Positions 56,227 through 64,000 of a stretch of DNA of 64,000 nt are shown here, piece after piece. This DNA comes from Streptomyces filamentosus (GTDB taxonomy: Bacteria > Actinomycetota > Actinomycetes > Streptomycetales > Streptomycetaceae). The notes below the pieces were generated by a model. That model searched no databases. It was given only the letters and a program-made list of their open reading frames with translations, and was not told the origin of the DNA. The position numbers were made by a program, and so were the translations under genes. The first letter of the stretch is position 1. The number at the start of each line of letters is the position of its first letter. The stretch is taken from NCBI RefSeq assembly GCF_014654895.1, contig NZ_BNBE01000001.1, forward strand, positions 558,001 to 622,000, read 5' to 3'.

Positions 56227-57222
56227 ATGGCCCGACCCGGGTCCCCCGGCAGTGTCGACGTCCTCGGCGAGTGCGTCGCCGACATCTTCGAGGACCGCGA
56301 CCGGTCCGATTCCGGCGGACTGGCCCTGCGGGCGCTTGCCGGAGGAGGCCCGGCCAACACCGCTGTCGCCCTCGCCCGGCTCGGCACCCCCACCCGATTC
56401 CTCGGACGCTTCTCCCGTGACGCCTTCGGCACCCTCTTCCGCGCTCGCCTCAGCGCCTCCGGTGTCGACCTGGCCGACAGCGTGATGACCTCCGAGCCCA
56501 GCACACTCGCCGTCGCCGACCTCGACGCGACCGGCCAGGCCGCGTACACCTTCTACGCCGAGGGCGCCGCCGACTGGCAGTGGACCAGCAGCGAACTCGC
56601 CACGAGGCGGAACGACGACGCGGCCTGCCTGCACACCGGCTCCCTCGCGCTGATCCGCCGGCCCGCCGGCAACCGCATCGAGGAACACCTCGCTCAGGTC
56701 CGCGAACACGCAACCGTGTCCATCGACCCCAACGTCCGCCCCCTGCTCGTACCGCCCTCCGCCTATCGCGAACGGCTGCCCCACTGGTGCGCCCTCGGCG
56801 ACATCCTCCGCCTCAGCGAGGACGACTGCGCCGCCCTCGTCCCTGAGACCGGGCTGGACAAGGCGTGCGACACCTGGCACGCAGCCGGCGTCCGCCTCGT
56901 CGTCATCACCCTCGGCGGCAACGGCGCCCTCGCGTCACTCGACGGCACGCGCGTCACCGTCACGGCCCCTCCTGTCACCGTGGTCGACACCGTCGGAGCC
57001 GGGGACTCCTTCACCGCGGGCCTCCTCCACCGCCTCGCCGCCCTCGGACACCTCGGCGGCCGGCTCGATGCGCTGACCCTCGACGACGTCACCGACGCCT
57101 GCTCCTTCGCCGCCCATGTCGCCGCCCTGACGTGCTCCGTCGCCGGCGCGAACCCGCCCTGGGCGGATGAGACGGATGCCGGGTCCGGCGCCGGTCGATT
57201 CCTGACCCGGCGGACAGGCTGA
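56227..57222 (+). CDS. PfkB family carbohydrate kinase, probable fructokinase
   Basis: A 331-residue PfkB-fold kinase. The substrate-side GGGPANTAVALARLG is near residue 42 and the anion-hole signature DTVGAGDSFTAGLL near residue 256, with catalytic Asp in GAGD. In this operon fructose is the natural substrate. The ATG at 56227 begins the conserved domain at once; the longer frame back to 56116 is unsupported. Its end is followed by the right-hand TGGGACTT repeat. Confidence 0.88.
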   Translation: MARPGSPGSVDVLGECVADIFEDRDRSDSGGLALRALAGGGPANTAVALARLGTPTRFLGRFSRDAFGTLFRARLSASGVDLADSVMTSEPSTLAVADLDATGQAAYTFYAEGAADWQWTSSELATRRNDDAACLHTGSLALIRRPAGNRIEEHLAQVREHATVSIDPNVRPLLVPPSAYRERLPHWCALGDILRLSEDDCAALVPETGLDKACDTWHAAGVRLVVITLGGNGALASLDGTRVTVTAPPVTVVDTVGAGDSFTAGLLHRLAALGHLGGRLDALTLDDVTDACSFAAHVAALTCSVAGANPPWADETDAGSGAGRFLTRRTG

Positions 57223-57239
57223 AGGGCTCCAGCTGCCTC

Positions 57240-57259
57240 TGGGACTTTCCTGGGACTTT
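57240..57259. repeat. Right tandem TGGGACTT motif flanking the fructan island
   Basis: TGGGACTTT at 57240-57248 and again at 57251-57259, the same 11-base period as the left copy at 43333-43352. The 230 bases from here to the MFS gene hold no gene that I can support. Confidence 0.6.
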
Positions 57260-57406
57260 CAGCAGCATCAAGCGGCACGAAGGTGAAAGAAGGGAAAGGA
57301 CGTTTTCCCAGGTCAGCCGACCCGCACAGTGAATCTGCGCAGCTCACAGGGCCGTCGAGTCTTTTCCGGGACATCTGAGGGACGTCCGGGGAACGACCCC
57401 GCGCAC

Positions 57407-57437
57407 GGAAGGCCCCGCCGTCCCGGCGGGGCCTTCC
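57407..57437. terminator. Strong hairpin terminator
   Basis: Perfect 14-base arms (57407-57420 and 57424-57437) around TCC, between the convergent kinase operon and MFS gene. Confidence 0.8.
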
Positions 57438-57453
57438 CGCGTGTCCGGGGTGC

Positions 57454-59010
57454 TCACCCGCCCGGCATCATCGCCCCGCCGCCCTTGAGGCGCTCGATGT
57501 CGGAGGGGCGGACCTTGATGACGAAGAGGGCGACGAGGGCGCCGACGACGGCGAAGACGGCGGCGGTGACGAAGCCGGCGGAGACGCCGGAGGTGAGGAC
57601 CTGGTCGGCCCAGGGGGGCGGGAGTTGGCCGGTCTCGGCGAAGCGGGCCTTCTCCAGGGGGCCGGCCTGGGAGAGGAAGGCGGGGACCTGGGTGTCGGCC
57701 TCGTTGCGGCTGGCGGTGCCGAAGACGGTGACGAGGATGGAGAGGCCGAGCGAACCGCCCACCTGCTGCATGGCGTTGAGCAGGCCGGAGGCCGCGCCGG
57801 AATCACGGGGCTCGACGCCCGAGAGGGCCATGATCGTGAGGGAGACGAACATCAGGCCCATGCCGAGGCCGAAGACGAGGATCGGGCCGAGGATGCTGCC
57901 GGCGTAGGTGGAGTGGACGTCGGTCAGGGTCAGCCACGAGAGGCCCACCGCCGTGAGGACCGAGCCGGTCACCATGAAGGGTTTGGGGCCGTAGCGCGGC
58001 AGGAGGTTGGAGGTCAGGCCGGCGCCGACCGCGATGATCGCGCTCACCGGCAGGAAGGCGAGGCCCGCCTCCAGCGGGCTGAAGCCCAGGACCTGCTGCA
58101 CGAAGAGGGTGAGGAAGAAGAACATGCCGAAGATGGCCGCCGCCAGGCAGAGCATGATGACGTAGGTGCCGGAGCGGTTGCGGTCCGCGAACATGCGCAG
58201 CGGGGTGATGGGTTGCTGGGAGCGGCGCTCGACGAACACGAACAGGCCCAGGAGCACGACGGCCGCGCAGAACGAGGCGATCGTGTACGGGTCGCGCCAG
58301 CCCTCCTGGGCGGCGCGGATGAAGCCGTACACCAGCGCCACCATGCCGAGCGTCGAGGTCATCGCACCGGTCAGGTCGAAGTGGCCGGGGTGGCGCTGCG
58401 ACTCCTTGACATGACGTGGCGTCAGGAAGGCGATGAGCAGGGCGATCGGGACGTTCACGAAGAAGATCCAGCGCCAGTCGAGCCATTCGACGAGCATGCC
58501 GCCGGCCACCAGGCCGATCGCGCCGCCGCCCGCCGAGACGCCCGCGAAGACGCCGAACGCCCTGTTGCGCTCAGGGCCTTCGTCGAAGGTCGTCGTGATC
58601 AGGGAGAGCGAGGTCGGCGAGGCGATGGCGCCGCCGACGCCCTGGAGGGCCCGGGCCGCGAGGAGTTGCCACTCGCTCTGCGCCAGACCGCAGAAGAGCG
58701 AGGCCAGTCCGAAGAGCAGCACGCCGAAGACGAACACCCGTCGCCTGCCGAGGATGTCGCCCGCGCGTCCGCCGAGGAGCAGCAGACCGCCGAAGGTCAG
58801 CGTGTAGGCGTTGACCACCCACGACAGGCTGGTGGTCGAGAAGTCGAGGGCGCTCTGGATGTGCGGGAGCGCGATGTTGACGATGGTGATGTCGAGGACG
58901 ACCATCAGCTGACAGGACGCGATGACGAAGAGGGCGATGCCCTTGCCGTCGCCACCGGAGGCCGGTGCCTCCACTGTCGGGGTCGTCGGCTTCGGTGTAC
59001 CGCTAGTCAT
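57454..59010 (-). CDS. DHA2 family MFS drug transporter (EmrB/QacA type)
   Basis: A 518-residue transporter with about fourteen helices. Motif D1, LDITIVNIALPHIQ, is near residue 40; motif A, GRAGDILGRRRVFV, near 81; and motif C-like GGAIGLVAGGMLVE near 160. It expels toxic compounds by proton exchange; the drug is unknown. The start is the ATG at 59008-59010. No TetR regulator is adjacent. The divergent neighbour is a CoA ligase 269 bases away. Confidence 0.92.
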   Translation of the reverse strand: MTSGTPKPTTPTVEAPASGGDGKGIALFVIASCQLMVVLDITIVNIALPHIQSALDFSTTSLSWVVNAYTLTFGGLLLLGGRAGDILGRRRVFVFGVLLFGLASLFCGLAQSEWQLLAARALQGVGGAIASPTSLSLITTTFDEGPERNRAFGVFAGVSAGGGAIGLVAGGMLVEWLDWRWIFFVNVPIALLIAFLTPRHVKESQRHPGHFDLTGAMTSTLGMVALVYGFIRAAQEGWRDPYTIASFCAAVVLLGLFVFVERRSQQPITPLRMFADRNRSGTYVIMLCLAAAIFGMFFFLTLFVQQVLGFSPLEAGLAFLPVSAIIAVGAGLTSNLLPRYGPKPFMVTGSVLTAVGLSWLTLTDVHSTYAGSILGPILVFGLGMGLMFVSLTIMALSGVEPRDSGAASGLLNAMQQVGGSLGLSILVTVFGTASRNEADTQVPAFLSQAGPLEKARFAETGQLPPPWADQVLTSGVSAGFVTAAVFAVVGALVALFVIKVRPSDIERLKGGGAMMPGG

Positions 59011-59279
59011 GATCGTTCATGGCGCTTCGCGCCCTCACCGCAGGATCCGTGGGCCGGTCGGTCCACCTTTCGACCCTAAGCCCCGCCCCCTGCCGCGACC
59101 AGTCGATCAAGCACCGTCCCGGCCCGCCCCGTTCGGGGCCGCGCCCCGGCCGCCGGGACGCCCGCCGCCGTACCGGGTGAGAATGCGGGCATGTGGGTCC
59201 TTTCCCGCGCTCTCGGGCGCCCCCGCACCGCACCGGCGGCCTCCGGCCCGCCCCCGGTACGCCTCCGGGGGGTGGCCGC

Positions 59280-61115
59280 GTGGAGTTGACGCCCCCGGGG
59301 CACGCGGGACCGTCCCCCTCCGGCCGTACGGATCCGGCGCCGGTGCCCTCCGACCGCATGCCGCTGGCCCCCTCCGGGCACGTGGACGGTTTCGCGCGGG
59401 ACCGGTTGCCGCCGGCCTCGCAGTGGCCCCGGCTGCTCCTCGGGCCGCCGGGGCCCGGCTACCCCGAACGGCTCAACTGCGCCGCCGAGCTGCTCGACCG
59501 GACGGCGGAGCGGTTCGGTCCCGGGCGGCCGGCCTTCCACGACGGGGAGGGCGGGAGCTGGAGCTACGGGGAGGCGCGCGAGCGGGTGGACCGGATCGCG
59601 CACGTGCTCACCGGGGAGCTGGGGCTGCGGCCCGGGAACCGGGTGCTGCTGCGCGGCCCGACCTCGCCCTGGCTGGCCGCCTGCTGGCTGGCGGTGGTGA
59701 AGGCCGGCGGGATCGCCGTCACGGTGCCCGCGCAGCAGCGGGCCGCCGAACTGGCCCTCGTCGCCGGGGTGGCGGGCTGCTCGCTGGCGCTGTGCGAGGC
59801 GGGGGCGCTGGGCGAGCTGCGGGCCGCCGGCGTGCCGGGTCTGGCCGTCGTCCCGTACGGCGGCGAGGGGTCCGGCGACCTCCTCGCCCGCGCGGGGCGC
59901 GGCCCCGCGCGGCCCTACCGGGCGGCCGACACGGCGGCGGACGACGTGGCGCTGATCGCCTTCACCTCCGGCACCACCGGCCGCCCCAAGGGCTGCGTCC
60001 ACTTCCACCGGGACGTCCTCGCCGCCGCCGACACCTTCTCCGCGCACGTGCTGCGGCCCCGCCCGGACGACGTCTTCGCCGGTTCCCCGCCGCTCGCCTT
60101 CACCTTCGGCCTCGGCGGCCTGCTGGTCTTCCCGCTGCGGGCCGGCGCCTCGACCGTCCTCATGGGCCGGGCCGGGCCGCAGCAGCTGCTCGCGGCGACC
60201 GGCCGCCACCGGGTCTCGGTGCTCTTCACCGCGCCGACCGCCTACAAGGCGATGCTGGGCCTGCTCGCCGCCGGCTCCCCCGCCGACCTGTCCTCGCTGC
60301 GCCGCTGCGTGTCGGCCGGGGAGAACCTGCCCGAGGCCGTGTGGACCGGCTGGTACGCGCGGACCGGGCTGCGGCTCATCAACGGCCTCGGCTCCACGGA
60401 GCTGCTGCACGTCTTCGTCGCCGGCGCCGACGCCGACAGCCGCCCCGGCACCACCGGCCGCCCGGTGCCCGGCTGGCGGGCCGTCGTCCTCGGGCCGGAC
60501 GGGCGGCCCGTGCCGGACGGCCGGGAGGGGCTGCTCGCCGTGCGCGGACCGGTGGGCTGCCGCTATCTGGCCGACCCGCGCCAGACGGAGTACGTGCGGG
60601 ACGGCTGGAACGTCACCGGCGACCGGTACGTCCGCGAGCCGGACGGCCTGCTCCGGTACGTCTCCCGCGCCGACGACATGATCGTCTCGGCCGGGCACAG
60701 CATCGCCGGGCCCCAGGTGGAGGAGGTCCTCCTCGACCATCCGGACGTCGTGGAGACGGCGGTGGTGGGCCGCCCGGACCCGCTGCGCGGCCAGGTCGTG
60801 GTGGCCTGCGTGGTGGTGCGGGACGGGGTGCCGCGCGACGCGTCCACCGCCGCCGCGCTGCGCGCCTTCGTCCGCGCCCGGCTCGCCCCGTACAAGTCGC
60901 CCCGCGCGGTCGTCTTCCTCGACGCGCTCCCCCGCACCGCCACCGGCAAGCTCCAGCGCCACCGGCTGCGCGGCCCGGACGCACCGGATCCGCCCGGCCC
61001 GCCCCCTCCGTCCGCCCCGGCCCGCGAGGGCGCGGCCCCCACGGGCACGACCCGCAGAGGCCCGGCTTCCAGGGGCGCGGCCTCCGGGGGCACGGCTCCC
61101 GGGGATACGGCCTAA
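59280..61115 (+). CDS. Acyl/aryl-CoA ligase, benzoate-CoA ligase-like
   Basis: A 611-residue adenylate-forming enzyme. The P-loop FTSGTTGRPKG is at 228-238, and DGWNVTGDRYVREPDGLLRYVSRADDMI (split at YVREPDG) and the C-terminal lysine motif PRTATGKLQRHRLR are present. The arrangement resembles benzoate- or 2-aminobenzoate-CoA ligases. The last 50 residues are a Pro/Ala/Gly-rich tail. The GTG at 59280 has a G-rich site upstream; an ATG at 59358 is the alternative. The PaaX-type regulator downstream supports an aromatic acid substrate. Confidence 0.85.
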   Translation: MELTPPGHAGPSPSGRTDPAPVPSDRMPLAPSGHVDGFARDRLPPASQWPRLLLGPPGPGYPERLNCAAELLDRTAERFGPGRPAFHDGEGGSWSYGEARERVDRIAHVLTGELGLRPGNRVLLRGPTSPWLAACWLAVVKAGGIAVTVPAQQRAAELALVAGVAGCSLALCEAGALGELRAAGVPGLAVVPYGGEGSGDLLARAGRGPARPYRAADTAADDVALIAFTSGTTGRPKGCVHFHRDVLAAADTFSAHVLRPRPDDVFAGSPPLAFTFGLGGLLVFPLRAGASTVLMGRAGPQQLLAATGRHRVSVLFTAPTAYKAMLGLLAAGSPADLSSLRRCVSAGENLPEAVWTGWYARTGLRLINGLGSTELLHVFVAGADADSRPGTTGRPVPGWRAVVLGPDGRPVPDGREGLLAVRGPVGCRYLADPRQTEYVRDGWNVTGDRYVREPDGLLRYVSRADDMIVSAGHSIAGPQVEEVLLDHPDVVETAVVGRPDPLRGQVVVACVVVRDGVPRDASTAAALRAFVRARLAPYKSPRAVVFLDALPRTATGKLQRHRLRGPDAPDPPGPPPPSAPAREGAAPTGTTRRGPASRGAASGGTAPGDTA

Positions 61116-61118
61116 AGT
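61113..61118 (+). promoter_or_regulatory. -10 element (TAAAGT) overlapping the ligase stop codon
   Basis: TAAAGT includes the TAA stop of the ligase gene and ends six bases before the GTG at 61125, suggesting a leaderless transcript for the regulator. Confidence 0.5.
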
Positions 61119-61124
61119 GATCAC

Positions 61125-61946
61125 GTGGCCGAGCAGCACACCCCCCGTTCCCTGATCGTCTCCCTCTACGGCGCCTACGGCCGCCCGTCCGAGGGGACGC
61201 CGATGCCCGTGGCCGCGCTGATCCGGCTGCTCGCGACGGTCGGGGTGGACGCCCCCTCGGTGCGGTCCTCGGTCTCCCGGCTGAAGCGGCGCGGGCTGCT
61301 GCTGGCCCGCCGGACGCCCGACGGCTCGGCGGGCTACGCGCTCTCGGACGACGCCCGGCGGCTCCTGGAGGACGGCGACCGGCGGATCTACGCCCGGACG
61401 GAGCCGTCGCTCTCGGACGGCTGGGTGCTCGCGGTCTTCTCGGTGCCGGAGCAGGAGCGGCACAAGCGGCATCTGCTCCGCTCCCGGCTCGGCCGGCTCG
61501 GCTTCGGCACGGCGGCCCCGGGCGTGTGGATCGCGCCGGCCCGGCACTACGAGGAGACCCGCAACGCCCTGGAGCGGCTCGGCCTCTCCTCGTACGTGGA
61601 CTTCTTCCGCGGCGACCACCTGGGGTACGCGGCGACGGCGGAGGCGGTGGCCCGCTGGTGGGACCTGCCGGCCATCGCGCGGCTGCACGAGGAGTTCCTG
61701 GCCGGGTACGAGCCGGTCCTCGCGGCCCGGCGGAAGGACCCGGGCACGGCGGAGGACGCCTACCGGGACTACCTCCTGGCCCTCGACTCGTGGCGCCGGC
61801 TGCCGTACGCGGACCCGGTGCTGCCGGCCGGGCTGCTGCCCGAGGGCTGGCCGGGGCGGCGCTCGGCGGAGGTCTTCGCGGAGCTGCACGCGCTGCTGTG
61901 GGAGCGGGGCGCGGAGCACGTACGGACGGTGGAGAAGGACCTGTAG
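61125..61946 (+). CDS. PaaX family transcriptional regulator
   Basis: A 273-residue protein with the PaaX layout: an N-terminal winged helix (LIVSLYGAYGR to RLKRRGLLLARR), a central ferredoxin-like domain (DGWVLAVFSVPEQERHKRHLLRSRL) and a C-terminal domain with LHEEFLAGYEPVL. PaaX represses phenylacetate genes and is released by phenylacetyl-CoA. The ligase upstream could make such an effector. Its start follows TAAAGT by six bases. Confidence 0.88.
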   Translation: MAEQHTPRSLIVSLYGAYGRPSEGTPMPVAALIRLLATVGVDAPSVRSSVSRLKRRGLLLARRTPDGSAGYALSDDARRLLEDGDRRIYARTEPSLSDGWVLAVFSVPEQERHKRHLLRSRLGRLGFGTAAPGVWIAPARHYEETRNALERLGLSSYVDFFRGDHLGYAATAEAVARWWDLPAIARLHEEFLAGYEPVLAARRKDPGTAEDAYRDYLLALDSWRRLPYADPVLPAGLLPEGWPGRRSAEVFAELHALLWERGAEHVRTVEKDL

Positions 61947-62245
61947 GGGCTCGCGGGGGCCTGGAGGCGGGATCGCGGGGGCCGTGGAGGGGCTCGCGGG
62001 GGCCGTGGACGGGGTCGGCGGGGGGCTGGTGGAGGGGCCCGCGGGTGGGCGCGGGGGCGGCCCGTCCCGGAGGGCCGCCGAAGGTCCCGGCGTGCGGGGC
62101 GTGGGTCCCCGGGGGGCCGGGAGGGGCGACTCTATGGCGGGAAATCGTCCCCCTATAGGGTGGAAACCAGGACGTCTCGGATGGTCCCGCTCCGTCACCG
62201 TACGTCGTCCGCCCGCCACCCCCGGCGAAGGGAGCCCGCCCCGCC
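61947..62245 (+). repeat. G-rich intergenic region with tandem repeats
   Basis: 299 bases without a supported gene. Bases 61946-62025 contain repeats of GGCTCGCGGGGGCCGTGGA type (period about 21). Further on, CTATGGCGGGAAA (62132) and CTATAGGGTGGAAA (62153) form an imperfect direct repeat that may be the promoter region of the next gene. Confidence 0.45.
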
Positions 62246-62752
62246 ATGCCCCACGACACCGACCCCGCGCCCGGCGGCTGTCGGGGCGTCCGGCTGCCCC
62301 GCACCACCGCCGCCGTCCCCCTCGCCCGGGCCCTGGTCCGCGCGGCCCTCGACGCGTCCGGTGGATCCGACGCGTCCGATCCCTCCGGTGGGGCCGCGGC
62401 CGAGGCGGCCGGCCGGCCGGACCGCGACACGGCGGAGCTGCTCACCGCCGAGCTGGTGGCCAACGCCGTCGAGCACACCCGGGGCGACGGTCCGATCGAG
62501 CTGTTCGTGGAGCTGCTCGCGGCGCCCGGCGGCTGTCAGATCGAGGTGCACGACCCCGATCCGGCCCACCCCGGGGAGCTGGTCTGCCCGGATCCGGACG
62601 CCGAGGTGGATCCCTGGCAGGAGCACGGACGCGGACTGCTGCTGATCCGGGCGCTCAGCAGTGCCTGCGGGCACCGGCCGACCGCCCGGGGCAAGGCGGT
62701 CTGGTTCACCCTCCCTCGGCTCCCCGCGCAGCGCCGTCCCGCCCGGGCGTGA
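62246..62752 (+). CDS. Histidine kinase-like ATP-binding protein (anti-sigma factor type)
   Basis: A 168-residue HATPase_c protein. The N box ELLTAELVANAVEHTRGD is at about 64-81, a G1-like IEVHDPDP at 98-105, and a G2 box EHGRGLLLIRALSSACG at 125-141. There is an acidic insertion in the N-terminal third. Streptomyces encodes dozens of such proteins, which bind anti-anti-sigma or sigma factors; the partner is unknown. The last 47 bases overlap the convergent permease gene. Confidence 0.88.
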   Translation: MPHDTDPAPGGCRGVRLPRTTAAVPLARALVRAALDASGGSDASDPSGGAAAEAAGRPDRDTAELLTAELVANAVEHTRGDGPIELFVELLAAPGGCQIEVHDPDPAHPGELVCPDPDAEVDPWQEHGRGLLLIRALSSACGHRPTARGKAVWFTLPRLPAQRRPARA

Positions 62753-64000
62753 CCGCGTCCGCGAGGCGCGAGCGGCGGCGCCCGTACACCCCGTAGAGCA
62801 CCGCCCCGACGACGAGGAAGCAGGCGAAGACCAGCCAGGTCCGCCAGCCGGTCCCCCAGATGAGGTAGAGGCAGAAGCCGATGCCGAGGAGCGGGCTGGC
62901 CGGGTAGAGCGGGACCTTGAAGGAGCGGCCGAGGCCGGGCTCGCGGCGGCGCAGCACCATCACCGCGAGGTTGACCACGGCCATGATCGCCAGGGTGCCG
63001 ATGGTGGTGAGGTCGACGACGACGTCGAGCGGGGCGAAGGCGGCGGGGACGGCGAAGACGGCGGCGACGATCCAGGTGTTGGCGACGGGGGTGGCGGTCT
63101 TCGGGGAGACCCGTTCGAAGACCCGGGGCATGAGGCCGTCGCGGGACATCGCCATCAGGATGCGGGTCTGGCCGTACATCACGGCGAGGACGACGGAGGC
63201 GATGGCGACGACCGCGCCGAAGGCGATGACGCCGCCGCCGACCGAGGAGCCGGTCACCTGGTCGACGACGAGGGAGAGCGCGGCGGGCTTGTCGGCGACC
63301 TCGCCGGCGCCGAGCGCGCCGATCGCGGCGAGGGCTACGGCGCAGTAGAGCACGGTGACGAGGCCGATGCAGATGAGGATGGCGAGCGGGATGTTCCGGC
63401 GCGGGTTCTTCACCTCCTCGCCCGCGGTGGTGATGGCGTCGAAGCCGATGTACGAGAAGAAGGCGACCGAGGCGCCGGCGGTGATGCCGCCCATGCCCTC
63501 GGTGGCGAACGGCGAGAGGTGGCCGGCCTGGAAGGCGGAGAAGCCGATCGCGCAGAAGACGATCAGGATGCCGATCTTCAGGACCGCCATGGCGGCGGTG
63601 GCGCGGGCGCTCTCGCGGACGCCGCGGACCAGGAGGGTCGCGGTCATCAGGATGACGACCACCGCGGGCAGGTTGACCACGCCGCCCTCGGCGGGGCCGG
63701 CGGCGAGCGCGTCGGGCAGCCTGAGGCCGGTGAGGCTGTGGAGGAGTTCGTCGAGGTACTGGCTCCAGCCGACGGCGACCGCGGAGACCGAGACGCCGTA
63801 CTCCAGGAGCAGGCACCAGCCGACGAGGAAGGCGGCCCGCTCGCCGAGGCTCGCGTAGGCGAAGGAGTAGGAGGATCCGGAGACCGGGATCGCGCCGCCC
63901 AGCTCCGCGAAGGAGAAGGCGGTGAAGACGCAGGTGATCGCGGCGAGGACGAAGGAGACGACGACCGCAGGCCCCGCCTCGGCGACGCTGTCGGCGAGGC
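62706..64000 (-). CDS. APC superfamily amino acid permease, C-terminal part (cut by window end)
   Basis: The frame is open to the window edge; the first visible codons read LADSVAEAGPAVVVSF. About ten helices are visible. The blocks FAELGGAIPVSGSSYSFAYASLGE, SYIGFDAITTAGEEVKNPRRNIP and RILMAMSRDGLMPRVFERVSPKTATP are those of cationic amino acid transporters, like the permease at 23141-24658. A GTG-started shorter frame from 63680 is internal, because the helices upstream of it are clearly coding. Confidence 0.9.
   Translation of the reverse strand, partial: LADSVAEAGPAVVVSFVLAAITCVFTAFSFAELGGAIPVSGSSYSFAYASLGERAAFLVGWCLLLEYGVSVSAVAVGWSQYLDELLHSLTGLRLPDALAAGPAEGGVVNLPAVVVILMTATLLVRGVRESARATAAMAVLKIGILIVFCAIGFSAFQAGHLSPFATEGMGGITAGASVAFFSYIGFDAITTAGEEVKNPRRNIPLAILICIGLVTVLYCAVALAAIGALGAGEVADKPAALSLVVDQVTGSSVGGGVIAFGAVVAIASVVLAVMYGQTRILMAMSRDGLMPRVFERVSPKTATPVANTWIVAAVFAVPAAFAPLDVVVDLTTIGTLAIMAVVNLAVMVLRRREPGLGRSFKVPLYPASPLLGIGFCLYLIWGTGWRTWLVFACFLVVGAVLYGVYGRRRSRLADAVTPGRDGAARGAEGG

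Noticed and set aside
43333..57259. Classic integrative element with tRNA attachment site
   Set aside because: No integrase, excisionase, relaxase or tRNA gene is seen. Only the flanking repeats support mobility, so I report it as a possible island only.
61984..62796. Gly-rich protein gene across the G-rich repeat
   Set aside because: The frame reads low-complexity sequence and crosses the well-supported ATPase gene in another frame.
62706..63680. Complete permease starting at the GTG at 63680
   Set aside because: The frame upstream codes for further helices with the conserved SGSSYSFAYASLGE block, so the gene runs past the window end.

Overview
The window is high-GC actinobacterial chromosome, almost certainly from a Streptomyces. 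Codon third positions are overwhelmingly G or C, GTG starts are common, and the gene content and order (hemE, DUF3000, orphan LuxR-type regulator, RNase D, fadAB, dxs; ngcEFG; acnA) are those of a Streptomyces core chromosome. There is no rRNA, tRNA, CRISPR array, integrase or transposase that I can recognise. Forty-eight protein genes are called; the first and last are cut by the window edges.

Region 1 (1-9.1 kb): the end of a PhoX-like phosphatase, a PPK2 polyphosphate kinase, a lipoprotein polysaccharide deacetylase, a 62-residue zinc-ribbon protein, a two-gene ABC exporter and a PTH2-type peptidyl-tRNA hydrolase. These are followed by the most unusual locus of the window: a DUF692 multinuclear iron oxidase (MNIO) fused to a DUF2063-like domain, then two TIGR04222 membrane proteins. 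The first of these ends in a His-rich stretch and a Ser/Gly tail with six Cys-Gly motifs every 7-8 residues. MNIO enzymes modify cysteines of peptides, so the tail is a candidate substrate.

Region 2 (9.2-30.4 kb): haem genes hemQ and hemY, then hemE; a DUF4349 lipoprotein; a CoA-disulfide-reductase-like flavoprotein; DUF3000; an atypical response regulator; RNase D; the beta-oxidation pair fadA-fadB; a secreted propeller-like protein; an amino acid permease; dxs; and a xylose-type ABC operon (xylF-xylG-xylH) beside a ROK regulator.

Region 3 (30.4-43.3 kb): the ngcEFG transporter for N-acetylglucosamine/chitobiose, with a DasR-type site lying on its promoter; a secreted FG-GAP-like protein; aconitase acnA, whose upstream region carries an iron-box-like sequence and a perfect palindrome; an unknown protein; a glyoxalase-fold protein; and an HTH-MurA fusion with a palindrome on its own promoter.

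Region 4 (43.3-57.3 kb): a fructan-use island. It holds two very large secreted GH32 fructanases with a variant nucleophile motif, a LacI regulator with two matching operators, an ABC importer without its own ATPase, an intracellular canonical GH32 and a PfkB fructokinase. The outer ends of this block carry the same tandem TGGGACTT motif. The expected flow is extracellular fructan cleavage, uptake of fructo-oligosaccharides or fructose, intracellular hydrolysis and phosphorylation.

Region 5 (57.4-64 kb): a DHA2 drug-efflux MFS protein, an aryl-CoA ligase with a PaaX-type regulator, a histidine-kinase-like ATPase of the anti-sigma type, and a partial amino acid permease.

Strong hairpins close most transcription units. 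Hairpins also follow the solute-binding-protein gene in all three sugar ABC operons. Many genes show a TANNNT hexamer 6-7 bases before the start codon, which fits leaderless transcription.
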